A stretch of 64,000 nt of DNA. Origin: Paguma larvata. Lineage: Eukaryota > Chordata > Mammalia > Carnivora > Viverridae. Below, piece by piece: positions 21,746-32,815 of this stretch. Position 1 is the first letter of the stretch; each line of letters starts with the position of its first letter. Where the stretch lies: the NCBI GenBank assembly GCA_030068075.1, contig CM057826.1:59245312-59309311 (forward strand), written 5' to 3'. The notes beneath the pieces were generated by a model. The model had not been told where the DNA came from, ran no database searches, and saw only the letters and a list, made by a program, of their open reading frames with translations. Made by a program: the position numbers and the translations under genes.

Positions 21746-22044
21746 GTGGGGGTGCTCTGTCAGGGGCGGGCCTCACTGCACCAAAGGTCGCATCCCCGGG
21801 TTTTGGGGGGTAGTGAATGAATGCTCCTAAGTGGAGGCCAGCAGGGGGCGTGCTAGGGGGGTCATGCTGGGTGTCTTTTTGTTGTCCTGGTGGGTTAGGG
21901 GAGGGAGCGGGCTGGGCCCTCTCCGGTCTCATGTGTCTCTAGGCCCTGGCTGGATAGACTGCGGGTTACTTCCCTGGTGGGGAAGCCAGAAGCCCTCCGT
22001 CCATTCTGGGTGTCGTTTCTCTGGTGTCACAGAAAGAAGTGACA
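21746..22044. other. Unique sequence with a strong CTCF match
   Basis: No gene. A CTCF-type motif at 21838 is the only feature. Confidence 0.4.
21838..21849 (+). promoter_or_regulatory. Candidate CTCF site (strong core)
   Basis: CCAGCAGGGGGC matches all 12 core positions, and its context (preceding GG, following G) also fits strong CTCF sites. It lies in unique DNA, not in a SINE. Confidence 0.55.
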
Positions 22045-22235
22045 TACCTGTCACTTGCTACTCTGTGTGACCTTGGGTAAGTCACTGCACCTCTCTGTTG
22101 CCTCCTTGGCTGTGTCATGAGAGCAGCCACCCCCACCTCTCCAGAGGGTCATGGGGAAGGAATGTGGTAAGACTCACGACGCGTCCAGCGGAATGCCTGC
22201 CCGTGGCCAGTGCCCGACAAGTGTGCACAGCTCCC
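22045..22235 (+). mobile_element. MIR SINE
   Basis: 'ctgtgtgaccttgggtaagt' and 'cactgcacctctctgttgcc' are diagnostic. The 3' part is decayed. Confidence 0.82.
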
Positions 22236-22894
22236 AGTGGAGCACAGCCAGTCCACCCCTGGGGACATGCTTGGCCTCAGCAAGCTCTAGGCTTACTATT
22301 AGGGCCGAGTCTAAAGCTTCTATGGGGGGAATAGGCGTTCTGCCTATCATTTGCAGGGGAGCCGAAATGGCTTCTGGAATGCCCTAGGCCGGCTTGGGTG
22401 CACCAGTCCTGCCCACCGACCGCCCACACTCCAGGGAGGCTCTTTCCCCCAGCCCTGCCTCTGGGGCTCCGAGGGGAGGCCTCTGGCCGCCTGCCAGGAG
22501 GCGCTGTAGGATTAAAATTGGGTGACTCATCCACAGACAGGAGGCCAAGGCCAGGGAATCTAAACAAGACAGAGAAAGACTTCTTTTTCCCCCCCGCGGC
22601 GACGATGAGGAGCTCCGAGAGGGGCCCACGCATCATCAATTATTCATGGGCCCTGGAGGAACCCGCGCACAGAGCCGGGCTGGGAGGAGGGGTGGGGCGA
22701 GAGAGTAAGAAGTGGGAGACGCTTCACGCGGCCCCGGCCTTGAATAAGCAAAGCCGAAGCTTTCTGGGGTGATGCGTGTCATGGCTCCCTAGAGGTTGTG
22801 ACCTCGGAGGGGGACAGGCGGCAGCAGGTCTTAAACAACTGCCGTGTTGTGGTGATTCGCTACGCTGCGTTTCAGGGGCGGTCAGCCCCACCGT
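22236..22894. other. GC-rich unique sequence
   Basis: A CpG-bearing stretch at 22590-22740 contains a short homeodomain-type AT core (atcaattattcat) within GC-rich DNA. No exon is supported. Confidence 0.35.
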
Positions 22895-22975
22895 GTGGTT
22901 GAGCAAGCCAGGGGCGGAGACATGAAGGGACTTGCCCCAGGTCACACTGCTGTGAAGTGACCCAACTGGGAATGA
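22895..22975 (-). mobile_element. MIR fragment
   Basis: 'gacatgaagggacttgcccc' then 'aggtcacactgctgtgaag' is the reverse MIR core. Confidence 0.65.
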
Positions 22976-22984
22976 ATGGAGGAG

Positions 22985-23760
22985 ACCTGCTTTCCTTCAA
23001 TGTTCCGTATCAGCTGCGTGCCAGGCACTGTGCTGGACGCCGGGCGTATAGCGGTGAACAAAGCCAAGTCTCTACCCATGGGGCTTGTATTTTATTCGTG
23101 AGGTGACATGCAGTAAGCAGGCGATAAGGGTGTGTATGAAATAATTTTAAGTAAGGATACGTGCTATGAGAAAACCAAGCGGGGCGGGGGGTGGCGCCTG
23201 GGTGGCTCAGTCAGCTGGGCGGCCGACTTCAGCTCAGGTCATGATCTCATGGTCTGTGAGTTTGAGCCCCGCGTCGGGCTCTGTGCTGACGGCTCAGAGC
23301 CTGGAGCCTGCTTCGGATTCTGTGTCTCCCTCTCTCTGTGCCCTTCCCCTGCTCGCGCGCTGTCTCTATGTCTCTCAAAAATAAATAAACATTAAAAAAA
23401 AAAAGAAAGAAAACCAAGCAGGGGAAGGATAGGAACAAGAGATAGGATGGTGGGCAGAGACAGCCTGCCATTTCAGATGGAGAGGCCAGGGAAGGCCTTT
23501 CTGAGGAAGTGACATTGAAGCTGAGGCCTGACAAAAGCAAGGAAATGAACCCTGCGAAGATCCAGAAATGCATGTCAGGTCGGGAGGACAGCAGGTGCAA
23601 AGGCCCGGGGGCTGGGAAATGGATGTGTTCAAAAGACGGCAAGAAGGCTGGTGTGGTGGAGCGAGGGGAGGGTGGTAGGAGATGGGCCCAGAGGGGGAGC
23701 AGGGGCCAGAACATGGAGGACCCCAGAGGTCACGGTAGGGAGAGACCCTCATGGAGGAAC
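22985..23760 (-). mobile_element. LINE-2 3' end split by a SINE
   Basis: Reverse L2 in order: 'tgccaggcactgtgctgg', 'gcggtgaacaaagccaag', then past the SINE 'gggaaggcctttctgagg', 'gcaggtgcaaaggcccgggg' and 'gggccagaacatggagg'. This is the longest L2 here. Confidence 0.85.
23189..23408 (+). mobile_element. Can-SINE (SINEC_Fc type) within L2
   Basis: The TSD gaaaaccaagc is perfect at 23170-23180 and 23409-23419. Head, body and AATAAA tail are complete. Confidence 0.97.
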
Positions 23761-23989
23761 GCGAGGCGCTGTGGCCAAGCGGGCAATTCCTACTGTGCAA
23801 TCTGGTGTCTTCTCCTTCCGAGTCAGGTCAGTCCAGGTTTCCTGGCCTCCTTCCCTATGGAAGCACCACAAAGGGGCGGGGCACACGCAGCCTGCAGAAG
23901 AGAATTAGGAACGCACAGTGTGTCCTCACACGCCAGAAGAGCTACTGCCACCACCCTCCGCCTTGTCCTCACCATCCTTTAGCGCAGCT

Positions 23990-24190
23990 GCCCGGTGCCC
24001 GGCCTGAAAGACGTGCACACTGTCCCGTTGAACGTATGCTTCAAGGCAACCCCGGGAGGAGGTAGCCCTGGGTCACAGATGAGGAAACTGAGGCTCAGTG
24101 AGGACGGACTGACTCAAGGTCACACAGCTGGGAGTCGAACTGATTTGAACCCAGGCTTCAGAGACGATGCACTTAACCCGGGGCAGGTCT
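23990..24190 (-). mobile_element. MIR SINE
   Basis: 'cacagatgaggaaactgagg', 'aaggtcacacagctgggag' and 'tttgaacccaggcttc' make this one of the best-kept MIRs here. Confidence 0.92.
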
Positions 24191-24489
24191 TGGAGGATCC
24201 TGGCTCCCCCGCTGCCCGGAGCCCCTCCGGACCACAAGCTGCGCCACCCCTCCCTGCGGGGACGGAGATGCACTTACTCATGTCTCTAACTTCCCCGCCT
24301 CGGGCTTCCTCCAGGGACCCTGGACGCCCCGTGAGTCATTAGCATGGCTGCCCTCCGACAGGGAACTCCAGACCCTGTGACCAGGGAATTTCTGGTGAGA
24401 AACGCCATCCCGGCGCCTTCTTGACCTGTTCCTAGGTGAACAGCTGCGCCAGTGGAAAACTGGGGTCCTCTCAGAATGGGAATGAGGCG
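24191..24489. other. Unique sequence, nothing recognised
   Basis: GC-rich single-copy DNA with short frames only. Confidence 0.4.
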
Positions 24490-24910
24490 GGAGCCTTGTG
24501 GAAGGGGGTGCAAAAGTCTTCAAATGTTTGTTTATCCTTTAGGCCCCCCGGAAATTTCCACTTCTTGAAATGTACGCGGGGCGATCGCAGGCTGCGTGCA
24601 AAGGTAAGTGTATCCACGGTGGGGACACACGGTGGAGACAAACCCTCTGTGACCGCTGCCCATTCCAACTGGTTGGTTCTCAAACCCAGACCCTCCCAGT
24701 TGTCAGATATTTTGCAAGCCACTCGCGAATATAAGGAGGTTGCATCCCTAATGTTAATAGGGAGAAACCGGAAACCATCCAGGTGTCCAGCAAGAGGGGA
24801 TTGGTTAAATAATTGGGTGGGACATTTCCTACCCAGACTACTGTGTAGCAATTAAAAGTTATGCGTCCGAAGAATATACAAAGTACAGGAAAATAATCAT
24901 AACCCACGGT
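24490..24910 (+). mobile_element. Old LINE-1 (L1ME-like) 3' part
   Basis: 'caaatgtttgtttatccttt', 'tttccacttcttgaaatgta', 'aaccatccaggtgtccagc' and 'gtgtagcaattaaaagtta' follow L1ME 3' order. Confidence 0.6.
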
Positions 24911-26357
24911 GAAAAGGAAAAGGGTGACAAAGCCACATGTCCCCAGTGTAAAAGACCAGTGTAAAGTTCTCTGATTTGGCCACATGGCAAACCGAGCTGA
25001 CACTTCTCCTTCCCCGCCACGACCAAAGAGACATCTAGAAGTTCTGGGTGAAATAAAACAAAAGTATTGGAAACACTTAGCGGAACTTCAAATAACCAAA
25101 GGGAAATCTCCCCCGGGACAGGAGACATGGCTTTGGCATGCGTGTGGCAGACAGGCGGAACTGGGATACTTAAGTGGAGCAGGGACCTCAGGAAGGCATT
25201 TCCTTTTGAGTAGTTGCTGCTGTTGTCGACCAATATTCCCAGAGAATTTCAATGTGTGCGCACCTTGTCCGGACAGGGAATGTTCGAGAAAATGGCTGCT
25301 CCCTCAGCCTGGGGCCCTGAGTGAAGATGCATGGAACAGAATTCTCAACCAATCCCTGACAGATGTGGAGTATAAGAAAGAAACCTTTGCTATGTTAAGC
25401 TGCTGAAAAGTGGGGCTCATTACCATGAAATAACCTTGTCTATCCTGACCACCACAGCCCTCCGTGAAAGGTGGGACTCAGGAAAACTTCCCCCAAAATA
25501 TGGTCTCAAATTCAGATCCAAGTGGAAATGAAAAAGTACTTCTTGAAAATTTTCATCTCAAGCCGGGAGTACATGAATGAGTGGAGACTGAATTTACACT
25601 GTTCAACAAGAAACCCAGACCAAGAAAACATTGTAAAATCAGGTCACGACTAGCAGAAACTCAGGCCAGAAGACCAAGTGTTAAAACTGGTTTTTGAAGA
25701 CATTTCTCCAACTCGGGGCACATGAGACCCCCATAGAAATCACAGCCCTTGGAAAAGATGAGGTTACCATAAAAAAAAAAAAACAAAAGCAATTACAAAT
25801 ACCTAGGAAAATGATCAATCATAGGGCAGAGTCGGCAAATAGAACAAGTTAGGAGGATGTGTATTTCAACATCATAAGACAGTCAGAAAGAGACTGACAT
25901 ATATAATTCCTTTTACAAAGAAGATTGAAAATGTAGCCTTCAATCACTTTATGTAATGGAAATAAGAGCATGAAGTTAAAGACATGGTGAACTCCTTTGA
26001 TCAACTTTTAGCCTAAAAACATTAATCCACCCTACGCTTCATACATTATCAGGGGCCTATAACTTCCTGACATTTCTATTTAAGGTTTCAGATTTGTACT
26101 ACTCATAATATCCATGAGTAGTACTACTTTTCGTATCCATGTCAAAATCTCTCTTGATTGTGAGAACAAACCAAATAAATATGTGAGTGTTTATATGTGT
26201 TTGCAAGCATTCAGCAAACATCTAGATATATGAACACATAACTATGTATACATATGTGGGTATATATGTAAATACGTATACTGATAAATAATACTTGCAC
26301 AATATTGTGACATTTAATAATAAGTGTGTAGCTAATGCGTACTTTTAAAACGATTTA
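24911..26357. other. AT-rich sequence, partly repeat-derived
   Basis: The part 25230-25465 resembles an ancient LTR-like repeat end ('gaaagaaacctttgctatgt', 'ttgtctatcctgaccacc'). The rest is AT-rich with no family assigned. A perfect 10-bp inverted repeat lies at 26096-26124. Confidence 0.35.
26096..26124. repeat. Short perfect inverted repeat
   Basis: gtactactca (26096-26105) and tgagtagtac (26115-26124) are exact reverse complements around a 9-base loop. Confidence 0.9.
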
Positions 26358-26573
26358 GGGGCGCCTGGGTGGCTCAGTCGGTTGGGCGGCCGACTTCGGC
26401 TCAGGTCATGATCTCGCGGTCTGTGAGTTCAAGCCCCGCGTCGGGCTCTGTGCTCACGGCTCAGAGCCTGGAGCCTGCTTCTGATTCTGTGTCTCCCTCT
26501 CTCTCTGCCCTTCCCCTGTTCACGCTGTGCCTCTATGTCTCTCAAAAATAAATAAAAAATTAAAAAAAATTTA
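26358..26573 (+). mobile_element. Can-SINE (SINEC_Fc type), full length
   Basis: The TSD taaaacgattta is perfect at 26346-26357 and 26574-26585. The sequence is close to consensus, so this is a young copy. Confidence 0.98.
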
Positions 26574-26616
26574 TAAAACGATTTAAAATGGTGACCTTAA
26601 GAATAAAAGAGAAACC

Positions 26617-26820
26617 GGGGTGCCTGGGTGGCTCAGTTGGTTGAGTGTAAGTCTCTTGATTTTGGCTCGGGTTATGATCTCATGGTTTGTGAGATCCAGC
26701 CCTGCACTGTCTGTGCTGACAGTGAGGAGCCTGCTTGGGATTCTCTCTCTCTCCCTCCCTTTCTACCTGTTCCCTGCTCTCTCTCTCTCTCTAAATAAAT
26801 AAATAAACTTAAAAAAAAAA
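26617..26820 (+). mobile_element. Can-SINE, older subfamily
   Basis: The body has 'gctgacagtgaggagcctgc' in place of the Fc motif. The TSD gaataaaagagaaacc (26601-26616) and gaacaaaagagaagcc (26821-26836) match at 14 of 16 positions. Confidence 0.94.
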
Positions 26821-26879
26821 GAACAAAAGAGAAGCCACGAAGGGGGAAAAAACAAACAAACAAGACACCCTGAAAACAA

Positions 26880-27090
26880 CATCCATCAGCATAGAAAAAA
26901 GACTGGAAAGAACTCTATTTTAATTCCGAGATTACCTCTGAATGGCGGGAAAACAGGTGATTTTAAGTTTCTTCTCTGATTTCCTTTATCGAAATTTCTA
27001 TTATGACTAAAAATGATTTGTTTTCAGTCTGCCTTAAAAGCTAACCTTGTGTAACCAGGCAGGCAATACATATGTACAATTAAAATAAAA
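26880..27090 (+). mobile_element. Old LINE-1 3' end (L1ME-like), weak
   Basis: 'gattacctctgaatggcggg' and 'tgatttcctttatcgaaatt' recall the L1ME 3' UTR. Confidence 0.4.
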
Positions 27091-27097
27091 TGATACA

Positions 27098-27304
27098 GGG
27101 GCGCCTGGGTGGCTCAGTAGGTTGAGCGTCCGACTTCGGCTCGGGTCATGATCTCGCGGTCCGTGAGTTCGAACCCCATGTCGGGCTCTGTGCTGACGGC
27201 TCAGAGCCTGGAGCCTGCTTTGGATTCTGTGTCTCCCTCTCTCTCTGCCCCTCCCCCACTTATGCTCTGTCTCTCTCCGTCTCAAAAATAAATAAACATT
27301 AAAA
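27098..27304 (+). mobile_element. Can-SINE (SINEC_Fc type), full length
   Basis: The TSD aaaataaaatgataca lies at 27082-27097 and 27305-27320, perfect over 16 bases. The body is near consensus. Confidence 0.98.
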
Positions 27305-27320
27305 AAAATAAAATGATACA

Positions 27321-27839
27321 ATTAAAAAGAAGTTCAGGTAAAATATAGACAAGAAAACAAATGAATTCTGTATTTAGGACAAATATCTTTTTAAAATCCA
27401 GGGCCATCACCTTTCATTTTCCAGGGGATATACTGTAATTTGGCGAAAGGGATTGAGGGAGAGTCTCCTGGGCTTAAGCCGGTCTCGGGTTCCTAAACAG
27501 GGAATCCCTTTGTTTTGGGGGCTCTGGAGAGTGGGCAGTGAGGGGACCCGAACCCCACCCGTTCTGCACGTTCCAGTGGGAACAGAGGATTTGGGAATCA
27601 GAAGTCACTTCAGTTTCTTTTCAAGGGCTCCTTAGCTCACTCAGTTAGGAAAACAACCAAACAATATAGGTCGAATGTAGAAAACGTGGAGACTGACAGA
27701 AACCCGTCAAGAGTGGCTGAGGGTCGTACCCTCCAGGGGCTCAAGTTCTCGGACGCGTACCCGGCGCCCCGCTCTGTGCCAGGCACGGGGAGACTATGAG
27801 AGCAGTGTGTGAGACAGAGGTCTAGGTTCCGTCATCGGC
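27321..27839. other. Unique sequence, nothing recognised
   Basis: Mixed composition and short frames. No repeat or exon is assigned. Confidence 0.4.
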
Positions 27840-28215
27840 TTGGGAGAAGCAGTCTGTCCACCCGGTTGCAAGCAACAGAAACCGACTGTCCAGCTTCAGC
27901 ACAAAGAAATGCACTGGAAGAATGAGGGATGGCTCCCAGACTTCACTCCGAAGCCAGAGGCTTCCGAAAGGGCAGGGGCTCTGGGGACCCAGGGGGCGGG
28001 ACTAAATGGGCACTCCTGCGGCAACAGTGGGCAACAGCGGTCCTGCATAGCGTCCCTCTGCTACACACTAAGGTGCGAGCAGCCTGGCTGGGTCGGGGGA
28101 GGGGGAGGCATGCGACAGATAGTCCCACTGGACCGCAGGCCTGGGGGCCAGGCCCCCGCAGGAAACCAGGCTGCTGGTGCCCGGAGGAGCCAAGTGAAGG
28201 CGGAACATCATACTG
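27840..28215 (+). mobile_element. Ancient interspersed repeat, family not named
   Basis: 'ggttgcaagcaacagaaacc' at the start and 'gaagccagaggcttccg' inside. Third member here of the family at 15405 and 20995. Confidence 0.5.
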
Positions 28216-28479
28216 CATGCGTCTGAACCCGGCCCTGTGCCTCAGTAGCTGCGTGTGGTCCGGGCAGCCCGCTCTGTCCTGTGGGCCCTTCTCTTCTCTC
28301 TTGGAATGGCAACGATGGCCCCGGGGGTGGCCGTGAGGGGAGGCACCGTTAAGCGGTCAGTGCAGCAAGCTGAGCCCGAGAAGAACTGGAATCCTAGAGT
28401 GAATGTGGAAGAATGACAGGATCCCCTAAAGCCGGGCGGGGTTTCAGACCGGAAGTCCAAAGACCCCAGTCGCCTCAAG

Positions 28480-28640
28480 AGCCAGCTATTTCTCAGCCGC
28501 GGGAGCTCAGACGAGTCATGCTCCCGCCTTGGGCCTCGGTTTCCGTGACTGAAATGTGGTGACAATCCATGCTCCCTGCCTCACAAGGTGGCTGTGAGGA
28601 TCCGAAGGGAAAAACGGCCTTGTAAATGGTGCCGGATGGG
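28480..28640 (+). mobile_element. MIR SINE 3' half
   Basis: 'cgagtcatgctcccgccttg', 'gcctcggtttccgtgactg' and 'ctcacaaggtggctgtgagg' are MIR in order. Confidence 0.75.
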
Positions 28641-28754
28641 GGTAGGGTATCTTAGGGGAGAGGAAAGAGAAGGACGCGCCCTGTAGGGGGGTCAGCCGGA
28701 GCTAGGGGTGGTGGGGAGAGTTCACCAGCTCCTCCCCCCACCAGGTCGGCAGGT

Positions 28755-29075
28755 GCTAATATTCTAATAACAGCATCTGTTTCTTGAGCTCCTGCCCTGT
28801 GCCAGGCTCCATGTGAGGTGCTGGGGCCACAGGGATGACAGAAGGGACACAGCTCCTGGCCATATGGTGCTCTGAGGAGGCACTTGCTCCTGCCAGGGCA
28901 GTAACGGGGGCCTGAGCTGGTGTGAAGTCAGGGAAGGCTTCCTGGCGGAGGTGACCGCGAATTGACCGCTGATCAGAAGAGAGGTCACTGGGCCTGGAGG
29001 CGGAAGAAGAGCACTCTGAGCGGCGGGGACAGCACTGCCAAAGCCCTTTGGCAGGAGTGGGGGAGGCATGCGGGG
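28755..29075 (-). mobile_element. LINE-2 3' end
   Basis: Reverse L2: 'cttgagctcctgccctgtgc', 'tcagggaaggcttcctggc', 'gagcactctgagcggcggg' and 'gccaaagccctttggcagg'. Confidence 0.72.
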
Positions 29076-29609
29076 GAAACTAGTACGGACCGAAAACGCG
29101 CACGCTAAGGTCGCCGAAGGAGCACAGCTGTCCTGAGGCAGCCTGGGAAGCAGGAGCGGTGCTGCCTGAGGGTGCTCTGTGGGCAGGGGTCCAATGACAA
29201 GCCAGCGAAATGCAGGTTCTTGCTTTCCCAGGGCTCTGGCTCTCAGGGACTTGGAGCGCCTCGCCCAAGGCCCAGAGTACAGCTCTAAGAGGATTCGGAT
29301 TCCAGGGAAAGTGGCAGAGAACGCAGCCTGAGAATGAAGAGAAGGCTGAGGAAGACATACTCTTTCGGGCAATAGGGAGCCGCAGAGGTCTTAGAGCACA
29401 GCAGGTTCTTAGTAGGCACAGCAGCAATTCGGCTACCGTGTCGTGACGCTGGGGACCGTGTGCCATGGCCTGGCACGCCGCATGCCGTGTTTAGTCACGG
29501 TCAGCAGCAGACCTTAGTGTTCTTTCGAGGCCGTAAGTGAAGCGATGGTGGCGAGGGAGTAGGAGTTTAGCTGGAGGCTGCTGCCATGGCCCCTTTGTTT
29601 TAATTCTTT
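29076..29609. other. Unique sequence, nothing recognised
   Basis: Minus frames run from here into the L2 and are not taken as coding. Confidence 0.4.
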
Positions 29610-29818
29610 TTACCGGTTTTTAAAATTTATTATTGAGAGACAGAGAGAGACAGAGAGACAGAGCATAAGCATGGGAGGGGCAGATGCGGAATCCAAAGCA
29701 GGCTCCAGGCGCTGAGCTATCAGCACAGAGCCCGACACGGGGCTCGAACTCACGAACCGTGAGATCATGACCTGAGCCAAAGTCAGACACTTAACCCACT
29801 GAGCCACCCAGACACTCC
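29610..29818 (-). mobile_element. Can-SINE (SINEC_Fc type)
   Basis: Reverse element, moderately diverged (head reads ctgagccacccagacactcc). Confidence 0.94.
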
Positions 29819-30319
29819 ATGTTTTTTGGAGGGAGAAGGCCAGTTTTTTCCCGTGACATGTCTGCTTCTCGGAGAGTGAGGCCAGAGAAAGGAGCTCGGG
29901 TTTCTGAGCACCTACTGTGCACCAACCCAAGACATCCCTCGTGGGCGTGAAAGGAGGTGACGAGATGCCCTGAGGTCCCCGACCTGCCTTAGAGAACCCG
30001 GCCCTGCGTCAGGAAGTAGCGGGAAGCACCCCCGAGGCAGGCAGACTGGAGGAAGTGCCTCTTCAACACGCCGACGCCCGCTGGCAGGTGCAGAGCCTTG
30101 CTTTGGCTTCACTGTATACGTACCTTCTATTTATGGCAAACGTGCCCGTGTTCTCTTTAAGGCGGTGATACAAAATTGATTTCCATAAATTTCCAGAACA
30201 TGTATTTGACTACTACATGGTAATCCATTTCAAGAAAAAAAAAAAACAACTACTCGTGAATAGTGCAGGGGAGGCGCGGGTGTGTTTAAAACCCACCCTG
30301 CGATGCAGGGACGGTGGAG
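29819..30319. other. Unique or old LINE-derived sequence
   Basis: AT-rich DNA at 30100-30250, ending in an A run near 30235-30246, may be an old L1 remnant. No gene is seen. Confidence 0.35.
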
Positions 30320-30460
30320 GTGGGAACCATTCCGTCCCGTGATCCTTGCAATGGCTCTGCGGTGGGACCCGCCATCCCCATTTATGGCTGATGAGAAGTG
30401 AACTTTCGCCTGCCCCACAGCTCACGAGGGCCCAGCCGGTTCTGGCACCTGGGTGGCCCC
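30320..30460 (-). mobile_element. MIR SINE, decayed
   Basis: 'tgatccttgcaatggctctg', 'ccatccccatttatggctga' and 'ccccacagctcacgagggc' follow reverse MIR order. Confidence 0.65.
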
Positions 30461-30554
30461 CGACACCTCGCCTCGCTTCACCCAAGCCCCAAGTTCAGCA
30501 AGTCTAGCTGTGGGAAGCCTTCCCCACCTCTCCGGGGTACTCTTGGGCAAGCTC

Positions 30555-30735
30555 CGAGCAATCCTGACCACAGGGGTTCTAATCCCGGCACTGGTCCCAC
30601 TGTTTACCAAGGAGCGACCTCGAGCGAATGTCTAACTTCCCCTGTGCCTGCTTACTCGTCCAGAATATGGGGACATTGCGTGCACCTCGGAGGACTGTTC
30701 AAGAGATTTAATGAAATGTCTTGTATTGTTCCCAA
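30555..30735 (+). mobile_element. MIR SINE
   Basis: 'ggttctaatcccggcactgg', 'acttcccctgtgcctgctta' and 'agagatttaatgaaatgtct' give the MIR in order. Confidence 0.75.
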
Positions 30736-30759
30736 TTCAAAGCGAGACCGTAGGATCCC

Positions 30760-30860
30760 AGCACCAGGAAGCTACTTGTTCCAAGTCCACGCAGGTGGCA
30801 AGAGGAGGAGGTAGACGTGAATGTAGGTCAATCGGGTCCCCAAACTCCTGGCTTTAATGA
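30760..30860 (-). mobile_element. MIR fragment
   Basis: 'gctacttgttccaagtccac' then 'ggtggcaagaggaggaggta' resembles the reverse MIR core, decayed. Confidence 0.45.
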
Positions 30861-31814
30861 CGGCATGGCGTTGCCTCCCTTTTGGGGAGGGCCACTGGGC
30901 ACCCGTGCTGGAAGACGCTGAGGGGGCCCACGGGGGATAAAAAAGATGCCTGAAGCGCATGTCCGCGTGGAGGGGGGCTCGGCTCACTGTGGGCAGGAAC
31001 AGGCGGGCTCCGCGAGGATCCCCGGAAGCGCTGCAGGGTCAGGAGCGAGGGAGGCCACTTTCCTGTGGGAAAATGTAGGGCGTTTCCGCTTACAGCCTGA
31101 TAACTGGGCCCCACGAGGGCCAGAACACAGATGGTGTCATTCATCCTCTGTGGCCTTGGGGACTTAGGAAGCCTCCTGGGAAAGCGGGTGGGGGAGGAAG
31201 GGCCAGGGGGCAGGGAATCTGGAAAGAATGGCAGACAAACACAGGCGGCGGGGCTCTGGGTGCCTGGAGCGTGGCCAAGGGAGCTTCAGGGCCGTTGCGG
31301 CAGGAGCGGGGAGACACGCTCGGGGATCAGAGGCAGCTCCCGGGGGTGACGGAGTGAAGGCGTGAGGCCCGCGCGGATCTAAAGGGATGCCCCGTGAACA
31401 CTGCCGAGAGGGCGGCAGACTCCTGTCCCCGAGGGTGGGCGCAGGGTCCTGGCTTCAGCACTCCCGCGGCTGTCTGCCCCTGCTCTCCACCTGACCGTCC
31501 CTAGTCCTCAGATATAACAAACCCCACCTGCCCCCTCCCCCTGGCCATCTCAGCAGCCCTTTCTGTGGCCAGGTCACCCCCTCATGGACTCCGGGGCCCC
31601 CTGTCTGGACTTGCATCTCACCGTGTGACCGAAAGTTACCCCACCTGGTTAACAGCACCTTCGCCTTCTGATAGCCGGGAGCGCCCACATCCGTAATTCA
31701 CGCACGGCCCCTGGCCCATAGCGAGCGCTCCTCCAGCGCGTCCTGATCATGGGGGGGAAGGGCCACCATGCCTCTTGTGACCAGTCCGGCTCCCTCCCCC
31801 AGCCCCGCCCTGCC
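30861..31814. other. GC-rich unique sequence
   Basis: No repeat or exon is supported. Purine-rich G tracts lie near 31180-31220. Confidence 0.4.
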
Positions 31815-32155
31815 CCCCCCCCCTTGCCCCACACTGGTTCCTGCCTCTCTCACACCTCTGTGCCTTTGTGCCGACTGGTCCTCTGCCTGGAATGTTCCTC
31901 TGCCCTTTTGCCTGCTCGTCTTTTCTCACTTGGTTAATTTTGCTTTAACCTTTCAGACGAATTACTTTTGTCGCCTTCTCCAAGAAGCCTCTCCTTCCTG
32001 GCCCCTGGGCTTCCATAGCCTTCTGTGTGCCATCTGGCAGAGTCCTGTCCTTGCCTGCATTTCTGTCTCCACAGCCCTGGACTGTGAGCTCCTTGAGAGT
32101 GCCTCATCGTCTTTACGTCCCCAGGACCTGGCCCAGGCGGCCCCGTACTGAGGGC
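31815..32155 (+). mobile_element. LINE-2 3' end
   Basis: 'ctgcctggaatgttcctctg', 'tctccaagaagcctctcctt', 'ctggactgtgagctccttga' and 'ccccaggacctggcccaggc' are the L2 3' UTR in order. Confidence 0.85.
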
Positions 32156-32249
32156 TCCGGTGCATCTCCTAACACCTGCGGTGGCCCAGCTAACAATACC
32201 CACAGCTACCCCTTACTCAACATTTATACGTCGGGTGTTCTCCAGCTTT

Positions 32250-32554
32250 CTCTCAGGTGGGCTTTCAGCTAACACTGGGGCGGTGACTTTCATGGGTCCA
32301 CTTGGCCAGGCTGGGGTGCCCCATCGCTAGGTAAGCATGAACCAGATAATGCCGTGATGGTATTTTGTAGATGCCTTTAAGTCAAAGAGATTACCCTCCC
32401 TCATTGGGTGGGCCCCGTCCCACCAATCGAAGGCCTAAAGGGCAAAAACTGAGATTTCGCAAGAAAAGTAGGAATTTTGCCTTGACTGTAGGGTAGGAGT
32501 CCTGCCCGAGTTTCCAGCCTGTTGTCGGCCTGCCTTATGGATTCTGGCATATAT

Positions 32555-32594
<40 letters not shown>

Positions 32595-32672
32595 AATATA
32601 TGTCTCCTATCAGTTCTATTCTTCTGGGGAGACTTCTATCGGTTCTATTCTTCTGGAGAACCTTGACTAATA
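32250..32672 (+). mobile_element. Ancient repeat, LTR-like, family not named
   Basis: 'gattaccctccctcattggg', 'ggccccgtcccaccaatcga' and the end 'ctggagaaccttgactaata' match a common mammalian repeat, with a TC tract inside. Confidence 0.5.
32558..32590 (+). repeat. (TC)n microsatellite, 33 nt
   Basis: Uninterrupted TC repeat of about 16 units. Confidence 0.97.
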
Positions 32673-32815
32673 TGGCTATTATTCCCATTTTGCAGACAGG
32701 GAAGCTGAGCTCAGAGAGGTTAAGTCTCATGGTCAAGCTCATACACCTGCTCAATGGCAGGGTGAGAACTGGGACCCAGGTAGCCTCTCCGGGACCCACA
32801 TTCCTGACCACCGAG
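32670..32815 (-). mobile_element. MIR SINE
   Basis: 'cccattttgcagacagggaa', 'ctcagagaggttaagtctca' and 'gagaactgggacccaggtag' in reverse MIR order. Confidence 0.88.

Noticed and set aside
24543..24603. 61-nt exon-like piece with a good acceptor and AAAG/GTAAGT donor
   Set aside because: It lies within an old L1ME-like 3' region whose consensus explains the pyrimidine-rich stretch before it.
28764..29372. Minus frame of 202 codons
   Set aside because: Mostly antisense to an L2 fragment. The composition is chance-like.
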